Positions 1 through 10,836 of a DNA stretch of 64,000 nucleotides are shown here, piece by piece (the first letter of the stretch is position 1; each line of letters begins with the position of its first letter). A model generated the notes under the pieces. It was given only the letters and a program-made list of their open reading frames with translations, was not told the DNA's origin and searched no databases. This DNA is from Loripinus fragilis. Taxonomy: Eukaryota > Mollusca > Bivalvia > Lucinida > Lucinidae. The DNA is taken from assembly GCA_964019695.1 (NCBI GenBank), contig OZ026518.1:82207950-82271949 (forward strand), given 5' to 3'. Both the position numbers and the translations under genes were made by a program.

Positions 1-1239
1 ATCACCCTGCCCACGCACTAATTTCGTACATGTATAACGTATCAGTTGTAAACAACTAATTATGACCTCTCGGCAAAATATATAAATCAATATTGAGAGA
101 TTACATTCTGCTGTTTTATGTGTGTAAAACCGTACAATGCTTTCTTACATTTATTTTGGTGTAACACAAAATGCTTTACATTTACTTTGGTGTAACGAAA
201 ATATCTTACATTTACTTTGGTGTAACAAAAATATCTTACATTTACTTTGGTGTAACATTACACCTACCTAATCTCTAAACATACATGTCAGCTATCACCT
301 TATTTATGTAAGTGTGTTGTAGTGTATGCACCTAACCCTTATTCTTATATGCGTCAGATATAACTCGAGGTGACACAGACAGGTCGCTACAGAAAGTCGA
401 TTATCACTAGCAGTTAAATCGTCTTTCCAACAACGCCGTACAAATCACAACAATTTAAAATCTAGCTGCTAAAATTGTTTTTCACCTATCGGTCCCTGGT
501 AAATCTTTCAGCATGCCATTATAGTTTTAGGTGCGGCCCGACATGGCCTGTGACTACATTTGTCCGAAATAACCCGACGAGTCCATTCGGACAGCTTTTA
601 CTATAGCCGCAAGAATGTTCCCAGCAGATTATTAGGCAATACGCATGTGCGTAACTTCATACGCAAGTGCGTAACAATCGCTATTTTCACCAAAAAAACG
701 GGACGTTATTGATAACACCCGAAAGAACACATACACGGAATGCTGGCCGATTCAACAGACGACAAAATAGAAAACGAGTGACTTATTATTTCAATACAAT
801 GTGACATGCTAGAGACATCGCGATTCAATGCAATTACACGGATCGCCATCGCCCTGTCATGTACAATATCAATACAGTAACAATATATATAGCTTCACGT
901 ACCTTTTATAATAATAAATAGCATCTCTATATCGAACCTTTCATCGGTATGTTTAAAATGTCCCCTAACAAGAATGGGAAATTCCATCCTTTATATATTG
1001 AAAAACGCACAAGATTTCCGAGATATTCAAGAAGAATAAGGAAAACGTGCAAGCGTTGATAAATATAGATACAATGAATTCCATCTCAGACAAACCGACC
1101 TTTTATTGGGACTATCAAAAGAAAGAGTACCGTATCATGGTTCGAATAGGTGCCCAGGTGCATACCTAAACCACTGCGTATTTGTGCGTATACGCAACCA
1201 TAGCTGATTCTGTTATTCCAGCCATTCTGTATCGTAACA
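1..1239 (-). repeat. 3' LTR (truncated by window edge)
   Basis: Matches 6288-7526 without a difference in the stretches compared. Read on the minus strand it begins TGTTACGATAC at 1239, the usual TG start of an LTR. About 37 more bases probably lie before position 1. Confidence 0.93.
144..256. repeat. 30-31 bp tandem subrepeat in the LTR
   Basis: Four head-to-tail copies of a unit with the core ttacatttactttggtgtaa start near 145, 176, 206 and 236. The same array is at about 6432-6543 in the other LTR. In retroelement LTRs such arrays can be enhancer-like, but nothing here shows function. Confidence 0.85.
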
Positions 1240-1883
1240 AAGGCCCTTCCTTTTGGAAGAAAAAGGAATGACTTTTTCTTACGATACACGATGCAGAAAA
1301 GAAGGAATAATACAGAATAAATATATAATACAACATATATACACGTGCGACTTCAATGGCGGACTACCTGGAAAGATAGTCTGCCCCCACATTGTCTTGT
1401 CCTCGGATTGCCACAATTATAGACCTGTACTGTTGAAGCTTTAATGCTCAACACATAAGTATGGGGTTGTACCCCTTTAACTTTTCCACATATGGGGTTG
1501 TACCTCTTTAACTTTCTATGAAGTTTTATGTCTTATGACATTTAATATAAATAAGGCTTAATAGCCCACCTTTTGCAAAGATCCACAGGTTATGCATTCC
1601 TATGCCAAGTATACCTATTAATAACTTCCTCCACAATACAATCTTTGCTCAAAATAAATTAACGTGACTTTTCACGTTGAAGCCAACCTCTTTTGCAAAA
1701 TTTATATTTTATCGTGACTTGCTCACGTCAACCGTCTACCGTCATACGTCATGACTTAAATATAATTCTGTGACTCCTCACGTCAAAAGTACACCTATGT
1801 GACTACTACTATGCTATCATAGCTAAAATATAGGTCAACAATCCGAGACAATTGGGTCATTACACTGTCGCACACCTTTAACA
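1240..1883 (-). other. Region between the coding frame and the 3' LTR
   Basis: No open frame of note. It contains the purine tract next to the LTR (1244-1254) and short repeated phrases such as the paired 'tatggggttgtacc' at about 1460 and 1490. An autonomous element would have more pol sequence in or near this position, so this may be what remains after an internal deletion. Confidence 0.5.
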
Positions 1884-4163
1884 CTAACACTGACTACTGC
1901 TTTCAGTCGTCATATTGCGCCAATAATATGGTATTGGGCAACGTCTACCACTACCATATGAACGTCGTCGTTCTGTCTGGCTTTCAGTCCGTCTTGTACG
2001 GCTAACTACTGCCTCCTTAGAGGATATGTTTCTCTGGGTTACACTACAACAATGAGTCATTGCGACCTTTATATTGTGAGTTGTCCTTTGACAAATGGCA
2101 CAAGATCTACAAAATTGAGTTACCTCCCTACAAACACCGGGCCAATAAAATTCATCTAAGACCTTAGATATAGTTTCCTTTCTGCCTCTATGATTTACCA
2201 CCTTTCGTGATTCATGGGCTAAATTCATAACGCTATGCGTTAAACTAGAAGGAACTACTAACTGTAGTGAAACATTTGCATTTTTCTTAAAATGTCTATA
2301 AATTAAACCATTCCTACGAATGAATTTAGTTTCACCACTAGAGAAACTGCGACTCTTAGTCACACTACCAGACTCTACCCTTCGTCTAATCTCTATTAAC
2401 TTAACATCTGACGCTTGCATCATACATAATTCTTGCCTGTGCTGCCTAATAAACTTATCTGCCACCTTGACCTTTCTATTCTTTCTACTTTTCTTTGACC
2501 TCTTCTTATTGACTACCCCTGATGAAAAATGGGTCATATCGGGAAATTTAGACCCCTCAATATTTCCAATGACTAAGTCATGTGCAGGATCATCAATGCA
2601 CAATGCATCCGTACTACCTCTAAAAAATGGACAATCAATATTAATACGGGCCATAGGACATCTCTGATTATAATTGTTAATAAGAGTCACACCAGACTGC
2701 TTATTCAACATTTGACCATCAGAAACTAAGCTCCTCCTAACAACTACCCCCGTACAACCTGTGTCTCTCAAGACCCTAACCTCTTTACCATTTACGTTAC
2801 CAACCGCTGTCGGCAACCTTGACCTTGGGAAATGACAAGTGCCCTTGCTATCCTTATGGGGTAAACCCTCTGGTGAAGAATGAGGATAACTAAACTTAGC
2901 CTGACCTTTTCCTACATCCGAACTTTCTATTTTACAAAAATTGACCTGATGGTCGGTCCTGTAATTAATATTATAATTGTCAAGTTGGTCAACTCGACCA
3001 AAATTTCTATCCTGATCCCTATACGAGTTATTTCCCCTATACTGGGAATCAAATTCGGCACTATAAGCTACCCTCTTGTTATCGGGGTTTTTCCAACATT
3101 TATGCGTGGGGTGAGGCTTGCCACAAATCTTACACTTAACTACTGGCCTTTGATCTTGCTTGGGCTCTACCTTAGGCTGGACTTGATCTACACTCTTACT
3201 TTTATGCTGCCCCTTAGTAATACACAAGGGAACACCCCCTTTGGCATCGGCGAACAAATCCGCCTCATGGGCTAACTCATCAATGGCTTTAAATGGCTTG
3301 GGCTTAAGATACAAATAGAGCTCATGACTGCAACAGTCAAGGAACTGGTCTCGGGCCAAAAAATCACAAACTGCCTCGTAGGTCTTTTCAACCTTAGCCA
3401 AACCCAACCATTTATCAAGGTAGCTCGCTAGCCTACCGCTAAATTGTCTGAAAGTTTCGGCTTTCTCGGGCCTACAATCCCTTAATTTCTTACGAAAAGA
3501 TCGTTCGGTGAGGTCGAAATTGGTAAGCAGAGCCTCCTTAATCTGACCATAATCCGACTGGTCATCTCTGGAAAGCCTAACGAAGACTTCCAAAGCGCGT
3601 CCCTTTAATAAGGCACTTAAGTATGATGCCCACATGGACGGGTCCCATTTATTTGACAAAGCATAACTTTCGAACCTAGTTAAATAGCTATCCATCTTAT
3701 CCGTATGTTCGTCAAAGTATGGAAGCTTGGGACTCCTAGGATTCGAACTTTTCTCTTTGGGCCCCCAGGGATGTGAAGTGGTCTCGGCCTCGATTTTTTT
3801 TAGTTCTACTTCGGCCTCAATTTTTTTTAGCGCAATTTCCTTTTCCATTTCCATTTCTTTATCCTTGCGCGCGGCCTCAATTTTCAATTTTTCCGCCTCA
3901 ATCCTTAACTTTTCTAATTCCCGATCCTTATCTTTTTGCTCCCTATCTTTCTCTTTTTGCTCCCTTTCTTTCTCTTTTTGCTCCCTTTCTTTATCTTTTT
4001 CCTCCCTTTCTTTATCTTTTTGCTCGGCCTCCCTTTTCTCTTTTTCATATTCCCTTTGGGCCAACCTTTCCTCCCTTTCTAAATCTTGTTGCCTCTTAAG
4101 ATAATCCCTTAGTTCTTGCCCTTCATATCCTAATTCCCGTGCTAATGAAATATGTTTATCCAT
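1884..4163 (-). CDS. Gag-protease-integrase finger polyprotein of LTR element
   Basis: A 759-residue frame starting at the ATG at 4163. Residues 1-130 are extremely charged (Lys/Glu/Arg/Asp repeats), probably a coiled coil. Residues about 150-310 resemble a Gypsy Gag capsid. A short zinc knuckle with pattern C-x2-C-x3-H-x4-C lies near residues 340-352. A retropepsin-type motif DTGCTG lies near residue 465. An integrase-type HHCC finger (H-x7-H, then FCRSCAIC and CQRT) lies near residues 650-695. The frame then runs into unrelated-looking sequence and stops. Reverse transcriptase, RNase H and the integrase catalytic core are missing. The order protease then integrase finger is either the result of a deletion or the unusual Gmr1-type order, in which integrase precedes reverse transcriptase. 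The frame has no internal stop, which fits a young copy. Confidence 0.88.
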   Translation of the reverse strand: MDKHISLARELGYEGQELRDYLKRQQDLEREERLAQREYEKEKREAEQKDKEREEKDKEREQKEKEREQKEKDREQKDKDRELEKLRIEAEKLKIEAARKDKEMEMEKEIALKKIEAEVELKKIEAETTSHPWGPKEKSSNPRSPKLPYFDEHTDKMDSYLTRFESYALSNKWDPSMWASYLSALLKGRALEVFVRLSRDDQSDYGQIKEALLTNFDLTERSFRKKLRDCRPEKAETFRQFSGRLASYLDKWLGLAKVEKTYEAVCDFLARDQFLDCCSHELYLYLKPKPFKAIDELAHEADLFADAKGGVPLCITKGQHKSKSVDQVQPKVEPKQDQRPVVKCKICGKPHPTHKCWKNPDNKRVAYSAEFDSQYRGNNSYRDQDRNFGRVDQLDNYNINYRTDHQVNFCKIESSDVGKGQAKFSYPHSSPEGLPHKDSKGTCHFPRSRLPTAVGNVNGKEVRVLRDTGCTGVVVRRSLVSDGQMLNKQSGVTLINNYNQRCPMARINIDCPFFRGSTDALCIDDPAHDLVIGNIEGSKFPDMTHFSSGVVNKKRSKKSRKNRKVKVADKFIRQHRQELCMMQASDVKLIEIRRRVESGSVTKSRSFSSGETKFIRRNGLIYRHFKKNANVSLQLVVPSSLTHSVMNLAHESRKVVNHRGRKETISKVLDEFYWPGVCREVTQFCRSCAICQRTTHNIKVAMTHCCSVTQRNISSKEAVVSRTRRTESQTERRRSYGSGRRCPIPYYWRNMTTESSSQC

Positions 4164-6249
4164 TTTAGCCTATTGTTGGGAATGGTATGAGTCAACTATA
4201 CTGTTGAAAATAAATAAGGGTTCGCTTTGTCCCTTTTAAATAGGTATGGGCTAACCAACGTTCGCGCTGGTAAACTAATAATTTTACTAGGGATTTAAAG
4301 ATGTTACATATGAGTAACGTAAAGTACAACGTATAAGAGATCACCACGGAAAGGTGCCTAGGATATATATCAACCTTAAATAGGCCTTCACTAAACGCAT
4401 TTGACTAAAAAACGTCATTCATTTTCTCGCATTTACGTCAAGAAATGTATACCTACGCGATATTAATATAAACGCGTTACAGTCAAGTCAACAGTCACTT
4501 GTCATAGCAAGACATAATAATTGACTAAAATAATCTTTCTATGGACTTCTTCTAATAATAAAATCAGTTGAGTGGCGTCACACACTATGACGTCACTGAG
4601 GTGATTTAAATTATTAGTACCCCCAAACGATATGAAATTTTCCACATCAGTATCCTTAATTAATAGGAATACAGGGCATAAGCCAATACACAATGATATG
4701 GGTAAAGTAAAGGTGGACAAGTCTAATAATAAAACTCTGACAAATTTTCCTTGGGTTTTATACCCTAATGGCAATCCACAGAACAAGAAAGTATGGGTCC
4801 CCTCAGAATGTTATGTGATGACTTATTTACATGTGTCGCACTTCATCACAGGGGAACGCATTCAATCAGTACTGTGTGTTGACACTCACCACCTTTCTTG
4901 TAAAGAAAACTACTAGTGTGCGCCCGTAGCAACGTCACAGCAGAGAAATTTGCCAATAAAACCTCAAAAATCCCACTTCTGACACCATTGTTACGACATA
5001 ATGCCGGTCAGGAAGGAAGAGGGGAAATCTTATTGGAAAATTCCTTTTTGCGATGACGATGCTACCAGGGAAAAATAATGCACACAACTAGCAAAAACTT
5101 TTCAGTACTTTATGTACTAAGAAAACATCAACAACACATTAATATACAATGACACCACCTACGCTGTTATTTCTGGCTAATTGACCATCCTATACTAGAG
5201 CAAGTTGCCACTCCAAGATCGTTTCAATTAGAACCAATCTTGGACTGTCCTGTTCTAGATGCACGTCAACTAGTCAGAAATAAGAGACGTAAAGAATATG
5301 ATTAACATATAACTTAAGAAAAAAAAACAATTGGATCCTTTAATATTTAAGTTCTCGTATTGACGAGAAATCTCGAGATTATACGCGTCTCGCGAACACT
5401 ATGTCTTCTAAGCTGCACGTGTGTCTATTTCAGACCATCGGCGCTGAGGTGATCGAACCTGTACTTTGGTCGTCACTGGATTAACGTATTCGTGTTATCT
5501 GTTATGCGTACTGCTCGTACGTTACTCAAGACGTCAGTATTTATTTATGTCCTCCTGATCGTATCCCACGTTGGGACGTCAGATTTTTCATATAACCATT
5601 CGAGCCGGTTGGCTTCCCATTTTGTTGCACTACGTTGTAACGATTGGGGCTTTGATCCACGCTGGTCGTGGCCTAAGGGGGACAACTATTATGTGCCCTC
5701 AGGTACTTATCAATGGCTCACCAACTTTCAGCCTCCAACGTAGGAGGGGACACAAGAGATGATTCTGCAAAAAACAATCTATATTTAGAATCTCAGAATC
5801 ACTCTTTTGCGTCGATAATGGGGTTGTTCGTTCGAAGTTCACAAAAATAGAAATAATTTCAGTGGTCTTACTCTTTTAAATTACAGCCTAACCCTATAAG
5901 CGCGCGATTAGCCCACACCCGTGGGTGTATGGCTAACGGCTCTCATGCGGTTAGGATGGATCGGCTCTTCTAAATACCCACACTTAAACTTATATAATAG
6001 AGAAGTATTTTTTTAGTGACTGGCCTATGTCAGCGCTAAACAATACCTCTTATGCCAAACGAACAAACCCATACGTAACAAACTCTTCTATACACTGTCG
6101 TAACGTCACCCTGGTTGAGACGCTATCGCAGCCGAAACATCAAGATCCTGTGGCCCTTTTTCCCTTCAAGGTCACGTTATCTAGATAGTTTCGAGGTTTA
6201 CACATACTGATACCAATTCTCTTAAAATTCCAGGAAAAAGGTTGAACAG
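4164..6249 (-). other. Long 5' leader of the LTR element
   Basis: About 2.1 kb between the 5' LTR and the Gag start. Only short frames on both strands (up to about 94 codons) are present and none is recognisable. One 83-codon plus-strand frame at 5492-5743 starts with a hydrophobic stretch but resembles nothing I know and runs antisense to the element. The leader is long for a Gypsy element. Confidence 0.55.
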
Positions 6250-7526
6250 TGTGGTGCCGACGTAACGTTTGGACGTTTACGTCGGACATCACCCTGCCCA
6301 CGCACTAATTTCGTACATGTATAACGTATCAGTTGTAAACAACTAATTATGACCTCTCGGCAAAATATATAAATCAATATTGAGAGATTACATTCTGCTG
6401 TTTTATGTGTGTAAAACCGTACAATGCTTTCTTACATTTATTTTGGTGTAACACAAAATGCTTTACATTTACTTTGGTGTAACGAAAATATCTTACATTT
6501 ACTTTGGTGTAACAAAAATATCTTACATTTACTTTGGTGTAACATTACACCTACCTAATCTCTAAACATACATGTCAGCTATCACCTTATTTATGTAAGT
6601 GTGTTGTAGTGTATGCACCTAACCCTTATTCTTATATGCGTCAGATATAACTCGAGGTGACACAGACAGGTCGCTACAGAAAGTCGATTATCACTAGCAG
6701 TTAAATCGTCTTTCCAACAACGCCGTACAAATCACAACAATTTAAAATCTAGCTGCTAAAATTGTTTTTCACCTATCGGTCCCTGGTAAATCTTTCAGCA
6801 TGCCATTATAGTTTTAGGTGCGGCCCGACATGGCCTGTGACTACATTTGTCCGAAATAACCCGACGAGTCCATTCGGACAGCTTTTACTATAGCCGCAAG
6901 AATGTTCCCAGCAGATTATTAGGCAATACGCATGTGCGTAACTTCATACGCAAGTGCGTAACAATCGCTATTTTCACCAAAAAAACGGGACGTTATTGAT
7001 AACACCCGAAAGAACACATACACGGAATGCTGGCCGATTCAACAGACGACAAAATAGAAAACGAGTGACTTATTATTTCAATACAATGTGACATGCTAGA
7101 GACATCGCGATTCAATGCAATTACACGGATCGCCATCGCCCTGTCATGTACAATATCAATACAGTAACAATATATATAGCTTCACGTACCTTTTATAATA
7201 ATAAATAGCATCTCTATATCGAACCTTTCATCGGTATGTTTAAAATGTCCCCTAACAAGAATGGGAAATTCCATCCTTTATATATTGAAAAACGCACAAG
7301 ATTTCCGAGATATTCAAGAAGAATAAGGAAAACGTGCAAGCGTTGATAAATATAGATACAATGAATTCCATCTCAGACAAACCGACCTTTTATTGGGACT
7401 ATCAAAAGAAAGAGTACCGTATCATGGTTCGAATAGGTGCCCAGGTGCATACCTAAACCACTGCGTATTTGTGCGTATACGCAACCATAGCTGATTCTGT
7501 TATTCCAGCCATTCTGTATCGTAACA
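6250..7526 (-). repeat. 5' LTR
   Basis: The right-hand copy, about 1277 bp. Identity to the left LTR is verifiable from 6288. The boundary at 6250 is inferred from a TG there and the CA at 7525-7526. A 9-bp-arm hairpin (6257-6265 with 6277-6285) lies at the LTR edge next to the internal region. The promoter of the element should lie here, but no TATA box can be assigned with certainty. Confidence 0.88.
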
Positions 7527-7970
7527 AATGTCTGTTTCTTGCTGCTTAGAGGTAATACTAACATTCCATGTACCTGCCACATCCAAATGTTCAGCAGGGA
7601 ATAAGCTTGGGGGCGACTAAGCAAAATAGTTGCCCTAGGGGCCAAAATTTCACCTAATTGGGACCCAGGGAGAAGTGGGAGTCTCCCTAAAAAAAAAAAA
7701 ATTGGGAGACTCATTTTCGTTCTGTCACCATACAAACGCAAGCTGTGGTGACAATCTACTACCTTTGTATCATATTTCTCCTTCCATTTAATGGCAATAG
7801 TATGTGTAATGGCTAATTTGCTTCTTAACTGACAGAAAATGTCGTAATTTTGTGCTATAGCTTCTCCCTATCTAATTTTCCTGGAGGGAGAAGTCACTTC
7901 TCTCTACTGTGGGGACCCAGCTTGAACCCTGTGTTGAGATTCTAGCTTAAATATTTATATTCTGTTACAG
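7527..7970 (+). other. Flank of the retrotransposon, probable intron
   Basis: No coding signal or recognised repeat. It ends in a pyrimidine-rich stretch and AG at 7969-7970, read as the acceptor of the exon that follows. Confidence 0.4.
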
Positions 7971-8064
7971 TGGTGAGGTGAAGAAAATTGAGACATCTGC
8001 CCTGAGGAAAGTGCCAGGTTTTGGGTTTGATTATGGTGGAGGACAAGGAGTATCTAAGCGATAG
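7971..8064 (+). CDS. Probable last coding exon of an unidentified gene
   Basis: After the acceptor-like ttctgttacag at 7960-7970 the frame reads GEVKKIETSALRKVP and then GFGFDYGGGQGVSKR before a stop at 8062-8064. The residue composition looks like real protein, the acceptor is good, and AATAAA hexamers follow at 8305-8310 and near 8883-8900. Upstream exons are not visible and must lie left of the window or beneath the retrotransposon, which would then sit in the intron before this exon. I do not recognise the protein. With only 30 codons a chance reading is possible. Confidence 0.45.
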
Positions 8065-8961
8065 CTGCATGACTACTGTGACAATATTTAATTGTGTGTT
8101 ACGAAGACAGTTTCCAAAAAGAAAAATATGATAGTTTTAATAGGCTGCCTCATTCAATTTAAGAAAAAGAGATTTCTTGTTTTTTGCTATGAATACATGT
8201 AGTGCTTGTTATCAAGTGGAAAGTCTTTTTGACATTTTTCTTACAATTTTTGCCCTCTTGCACTCAGAGAGGGAGTTTTGGCTGCGCCGAGTGCTAGAGG
8301 ACCCAATAAAATGAATGTGGATTAGTGAAATGGTTGCAATGATAAGCAATTATAAAATGTTATGGTATTCCCTTTTATCTTTATATTTGTTAGATTCAGC
8401 AAACTTAGAAGTGTATCAAAGCAGTAATTTGACTTAAAGCAATAAGTCTATTACATTTTTAGTTAATATTGCTTTGAGCAGTGCATTCAAATTTAGTTTT
8501 CAACTCGCAGAAAATGATTAAAAAAAATAACTGAATGAGCACACATGATTTGGGTCCTGCTCACATAGCTGACCATGAAGATTTAAATGAGCACGCTTGC
8601 CAGAACCTTCACTACTCACCCACTCAAAGAATGGAAATACATACGGAGAAAGTTTCAAACCAAAAATCTAGACATCTAGTTTAACTAAATTGCTTTCCAT
8701 AACATGTTTGAAGTAAGACTTTAAGCAGATGTCATAAGCACCAATTTTCTCATTTGCTGGTCAAAATGTTTATGTGTTGCAATGATGATGGCTTAATTTT
8801 AGGATTGCTGTTACCTATGAAAGATTGCAACCTAGTTTTTGATAATTATTTCCCATTTTGTTGTTCTTCTGTATTTAAATAGAATAAAAAAAATAAAATA
8901 AACATTACCCTATTCTCATGAATCATTTTTGCACTATGGTTACACATTCCAAGAATCTATA
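8065..8961 (+). other. Probable 3' UTR and downstream DNA
   Basis: AT-rich sequence after the stop at 8064. AATAAA at 8305-8310 and a cluster of A-rich hexamers near 8883-8900 are possible poly(A) signals. Nothing else is recognised. Confidence 0.35.
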
Positions 8962-9757
8962 TACACTGAACTACAAAAGAAACACATCAGTCATTTCTTA
9001 GGGGAATTATGGAAAATAGAAAAAAGAAATGAAAATATATTTATACCATATTCCTTAACAATCAGTTCTGCATCAATTCATTGAATAAAGTAACCGTTTT
9101 AATTAAATCCGTTCATGCTGTTCGTCGGTGTTTACACAAGGGATCATTTTCGAAAATGACAAGTTTCTCACTGTAGAATGAATATTTCGTTCTCGTCTAA
9201 ATCAGTTCACTTTAGTTAAATTCGTCAAAAACTGGCATGGGCTTCTACTGCAGCAATAACTGCATCGTAATGAGGTCGAATCATATGCACGTAATGTCGC
9301 ACAACATTCATGTGAATCTGTGCTCATTCTTAATGGAGACCAACCTGAAGCTATCAAAGAATCCGAGGCTGCACTGAACGATCCTGGATGCGTCGCCAGA
9401 GCACATCCCACAGCTGCTCTATTAGATTGAGATCCTGGCTCACTTAACTAACGCAGTTTGTTTAGCTCCTGCACACACTCGATGGCCTCGTCAGAGAGGG
9501 ACATTTCAGTTGTTGGACCAAGTGAACTGATTTAGACAAGAACTTGAGGGAAACCAATTGTCTGAAACTTGTCATTTTCAGAAATGACCCCTTGTCTATA
9601 CACTGGCGAACAACATAAACAGGTTTGAGTAAATTCAGTATTTTGATGCATAATTGATTGTTAAAGAATATGGAATAAAACATGTTTTCATTTCTTAATT
9701 ATTTTTTTCCATAATTGCCTCAAAAAGTGACTGATGGGTTTCTTTTGTAGTTGAGTA
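8962..9757 (-). mobile_element. Tc1-like transposon relic with long inverted repeats
   Basis: The ends are mirror images: ctacaaaagaaac near 8971-8983 and gtttcttttgtag near 9738-9750. The similarity continues inward for roughly 250 bp on each side, including the shared phrase tctaaatcagttcact and its complement. TA dinucleotides flank both ends. The short centre encodes a remnant of a Tc1-family transposase on the minus strand. The element is far too short to be autonomous. Confidence 0.82.
9354..9440 (-). pseudogene. Tc1-like transposase C-terminal fragment
   Basis: Minus-strand translation gives SQDLNLIEQLWDVLWRRIQD followed by RSVQPRIL and a stop. This matches the well-known 'SPDLNPIEHLWD' block around the last catalytic acidic residue of Tc1/mariner DDE transposases. 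Only 28 codons are open, and the preceding catalytic Asp blocks are gone. Confidence 0.78.
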
Positions 9758-10225
9758 TATCATCTCTCGGGAGTCAAAACCTTGTATCTGTGACTTTTAA
9801 TTTTTTTCAGGAGAGGCAAAAAAATGATGATTTTTGCAAGGAGTGATCAATATTGACGAAAGTTGGACAGGATTGTATTAAGTAACATCCAAATTCACTG
9901 CTGTTGCAATTATGAACTTGTAATTAAGAATTCATACCATTTTAAAAGTGGAGACAATTTGGTTAAATTTTCAAGCAAAACATCCTATCTTGGTAGAACT
10001 GTTATGCAAACGATTACCCAAATGTTTGTAATTCAAAAAATATATTCAAGATATATATTTTTATGAGATACAGTGTTTTAGTATGCATTCCCATCAGCCA
10101 ATTGAATTACGACTTTTCATTACATGTATTTTAAGTGGTTTCTAATTGTTCTAGTGGTATGAGAATTTGACAAAATGTGCGTCATATGGTTGGTATTCCA
10201 GCACTGCCAAATAGGTGTTTAGTCA
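9758..10225. other. AT-rich sequence, nothing recognised
   Basis: No exon, repeat pair or RNA gene could be supported on either strand. Confidence 0.4.
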
Positions 10226-10836
10226 AAAAATTGAGTTACGAGGTATTGACAAAAACTACTGGGCCGATTTGAAAATAATTTGGCACAAAATGTTCCTTGT
10301 GTGACCCTCTACCAAGATTGTTGAAATCAAATTGATATTTTGAAAACTATGGCCACCAGGTTTTCCCTATGTATATAAAGGAAAAAACTTTAAAGATCTT
10401 CTTTTCATATTGATCTGTTGAAAACATGGCCGCCATGGGCCAGGGACAGTTTTCCTTATGTATATTGGGGAAAGCTTTTAAAATCTTCTTGTCAAAAATT
10501 ATCGGACCGATTTGAAAATAATTTGGCACAAATGGTAACTGGGTGACCATCTACCAAGATTGTTCAAATATAATTTTTTGTTGAAAAAATATGGCTGTCA
10601 GGGGGCGGGGATCTGTATTCCATAGCCATGTATCAGATTTGATTTACTTTTGGTTTGAATTGAATGAATCTTTCATTTTTCTCAACTTTACTTTAACTTT
10701 TTCAAGTAAAGTCTTATTAATAGTGCTTACCAATCAAAGATTCAAAGCTGGATAGTGGGCTGTATAATGATTCCCCGGACCTTATAAACAGACATTCTCA
10801 GGTGAGCTACCTAGGACCGAAGGGCCCTCTTGTTCC
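10226..10836 (+). repeat. Interspersed repeat with an internal 243-bp duplication
   Basis: The phrase ccgatttgaaaataatttgg occurs near 10264 and again near 10507, each followed by 'ctaccaagattgtt' some 45 bp on. The block ends at the phrase gggccctcttgtt (about 10823), which resembles the 3' end of repeats common in bivalves (from memory). Probably a non-autonomous element with internal tandem copies; its class is not clear. Confidence 0.6.

Larger units (their letters stand above)
1..7526 (-). mobile_element. LTR retrotransposon, Ty3/Gypsy-type, lacking RT/RNase H
   Basis: Bases 1-1241 recur at 6288-7528 at a constant offset of 6287, and every stretch I compared was identical, so the two long terminal repeats were probably made by a recent insertion. 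The coding frame is on the minus strand, so the right repeat is the 5' LTR and the left repeat, cut by the window edge, is the 3' LTR. The internal part (about 5.0 kb) has a Gag-protease-integrase-finger frame and nothing resembling reverse transcriptase. A purine-rich tract (read on the minus strand, 1254-1244) lies just before the 3' LTR, as expected for a polypurine tract. I see no clear primer-binding site next to the 5' LTR. The target-site duplication cannot be tested because the left end is outside the window; the right flank begins aatgt at 7527. Such a copy would depend on an autonomous relative for movement. Confidence 0.93.

Noticed and set aside
144..256. CRISPR-like array in the LTR
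   Set aside because: The 30-31 bp units are contiguous tandem repeats without unique spacers, inside a eukaryotic LTR.
3727..4104. Plus-strand frames of 108-125 codons opposite the Gag start
   Set aside because: Shadows of the Lys/Glu-rich coding stretch; composition is the antisense of charged codons.
5492..5743. 83-codon plus-strand frame with a hydrophobic start in the retroelement leader
   Set aside because: No recognisable similarity, antisense to the element, and length expected by chance in 2 kb; kept only as a remark in the leader entry.
7373..7741. 122-codon minus-strand frame across the LTR edge
   Set aside because: It joins LTR and flanking DNA; half of it is duplicated at 1086-1289 in the other LTR.
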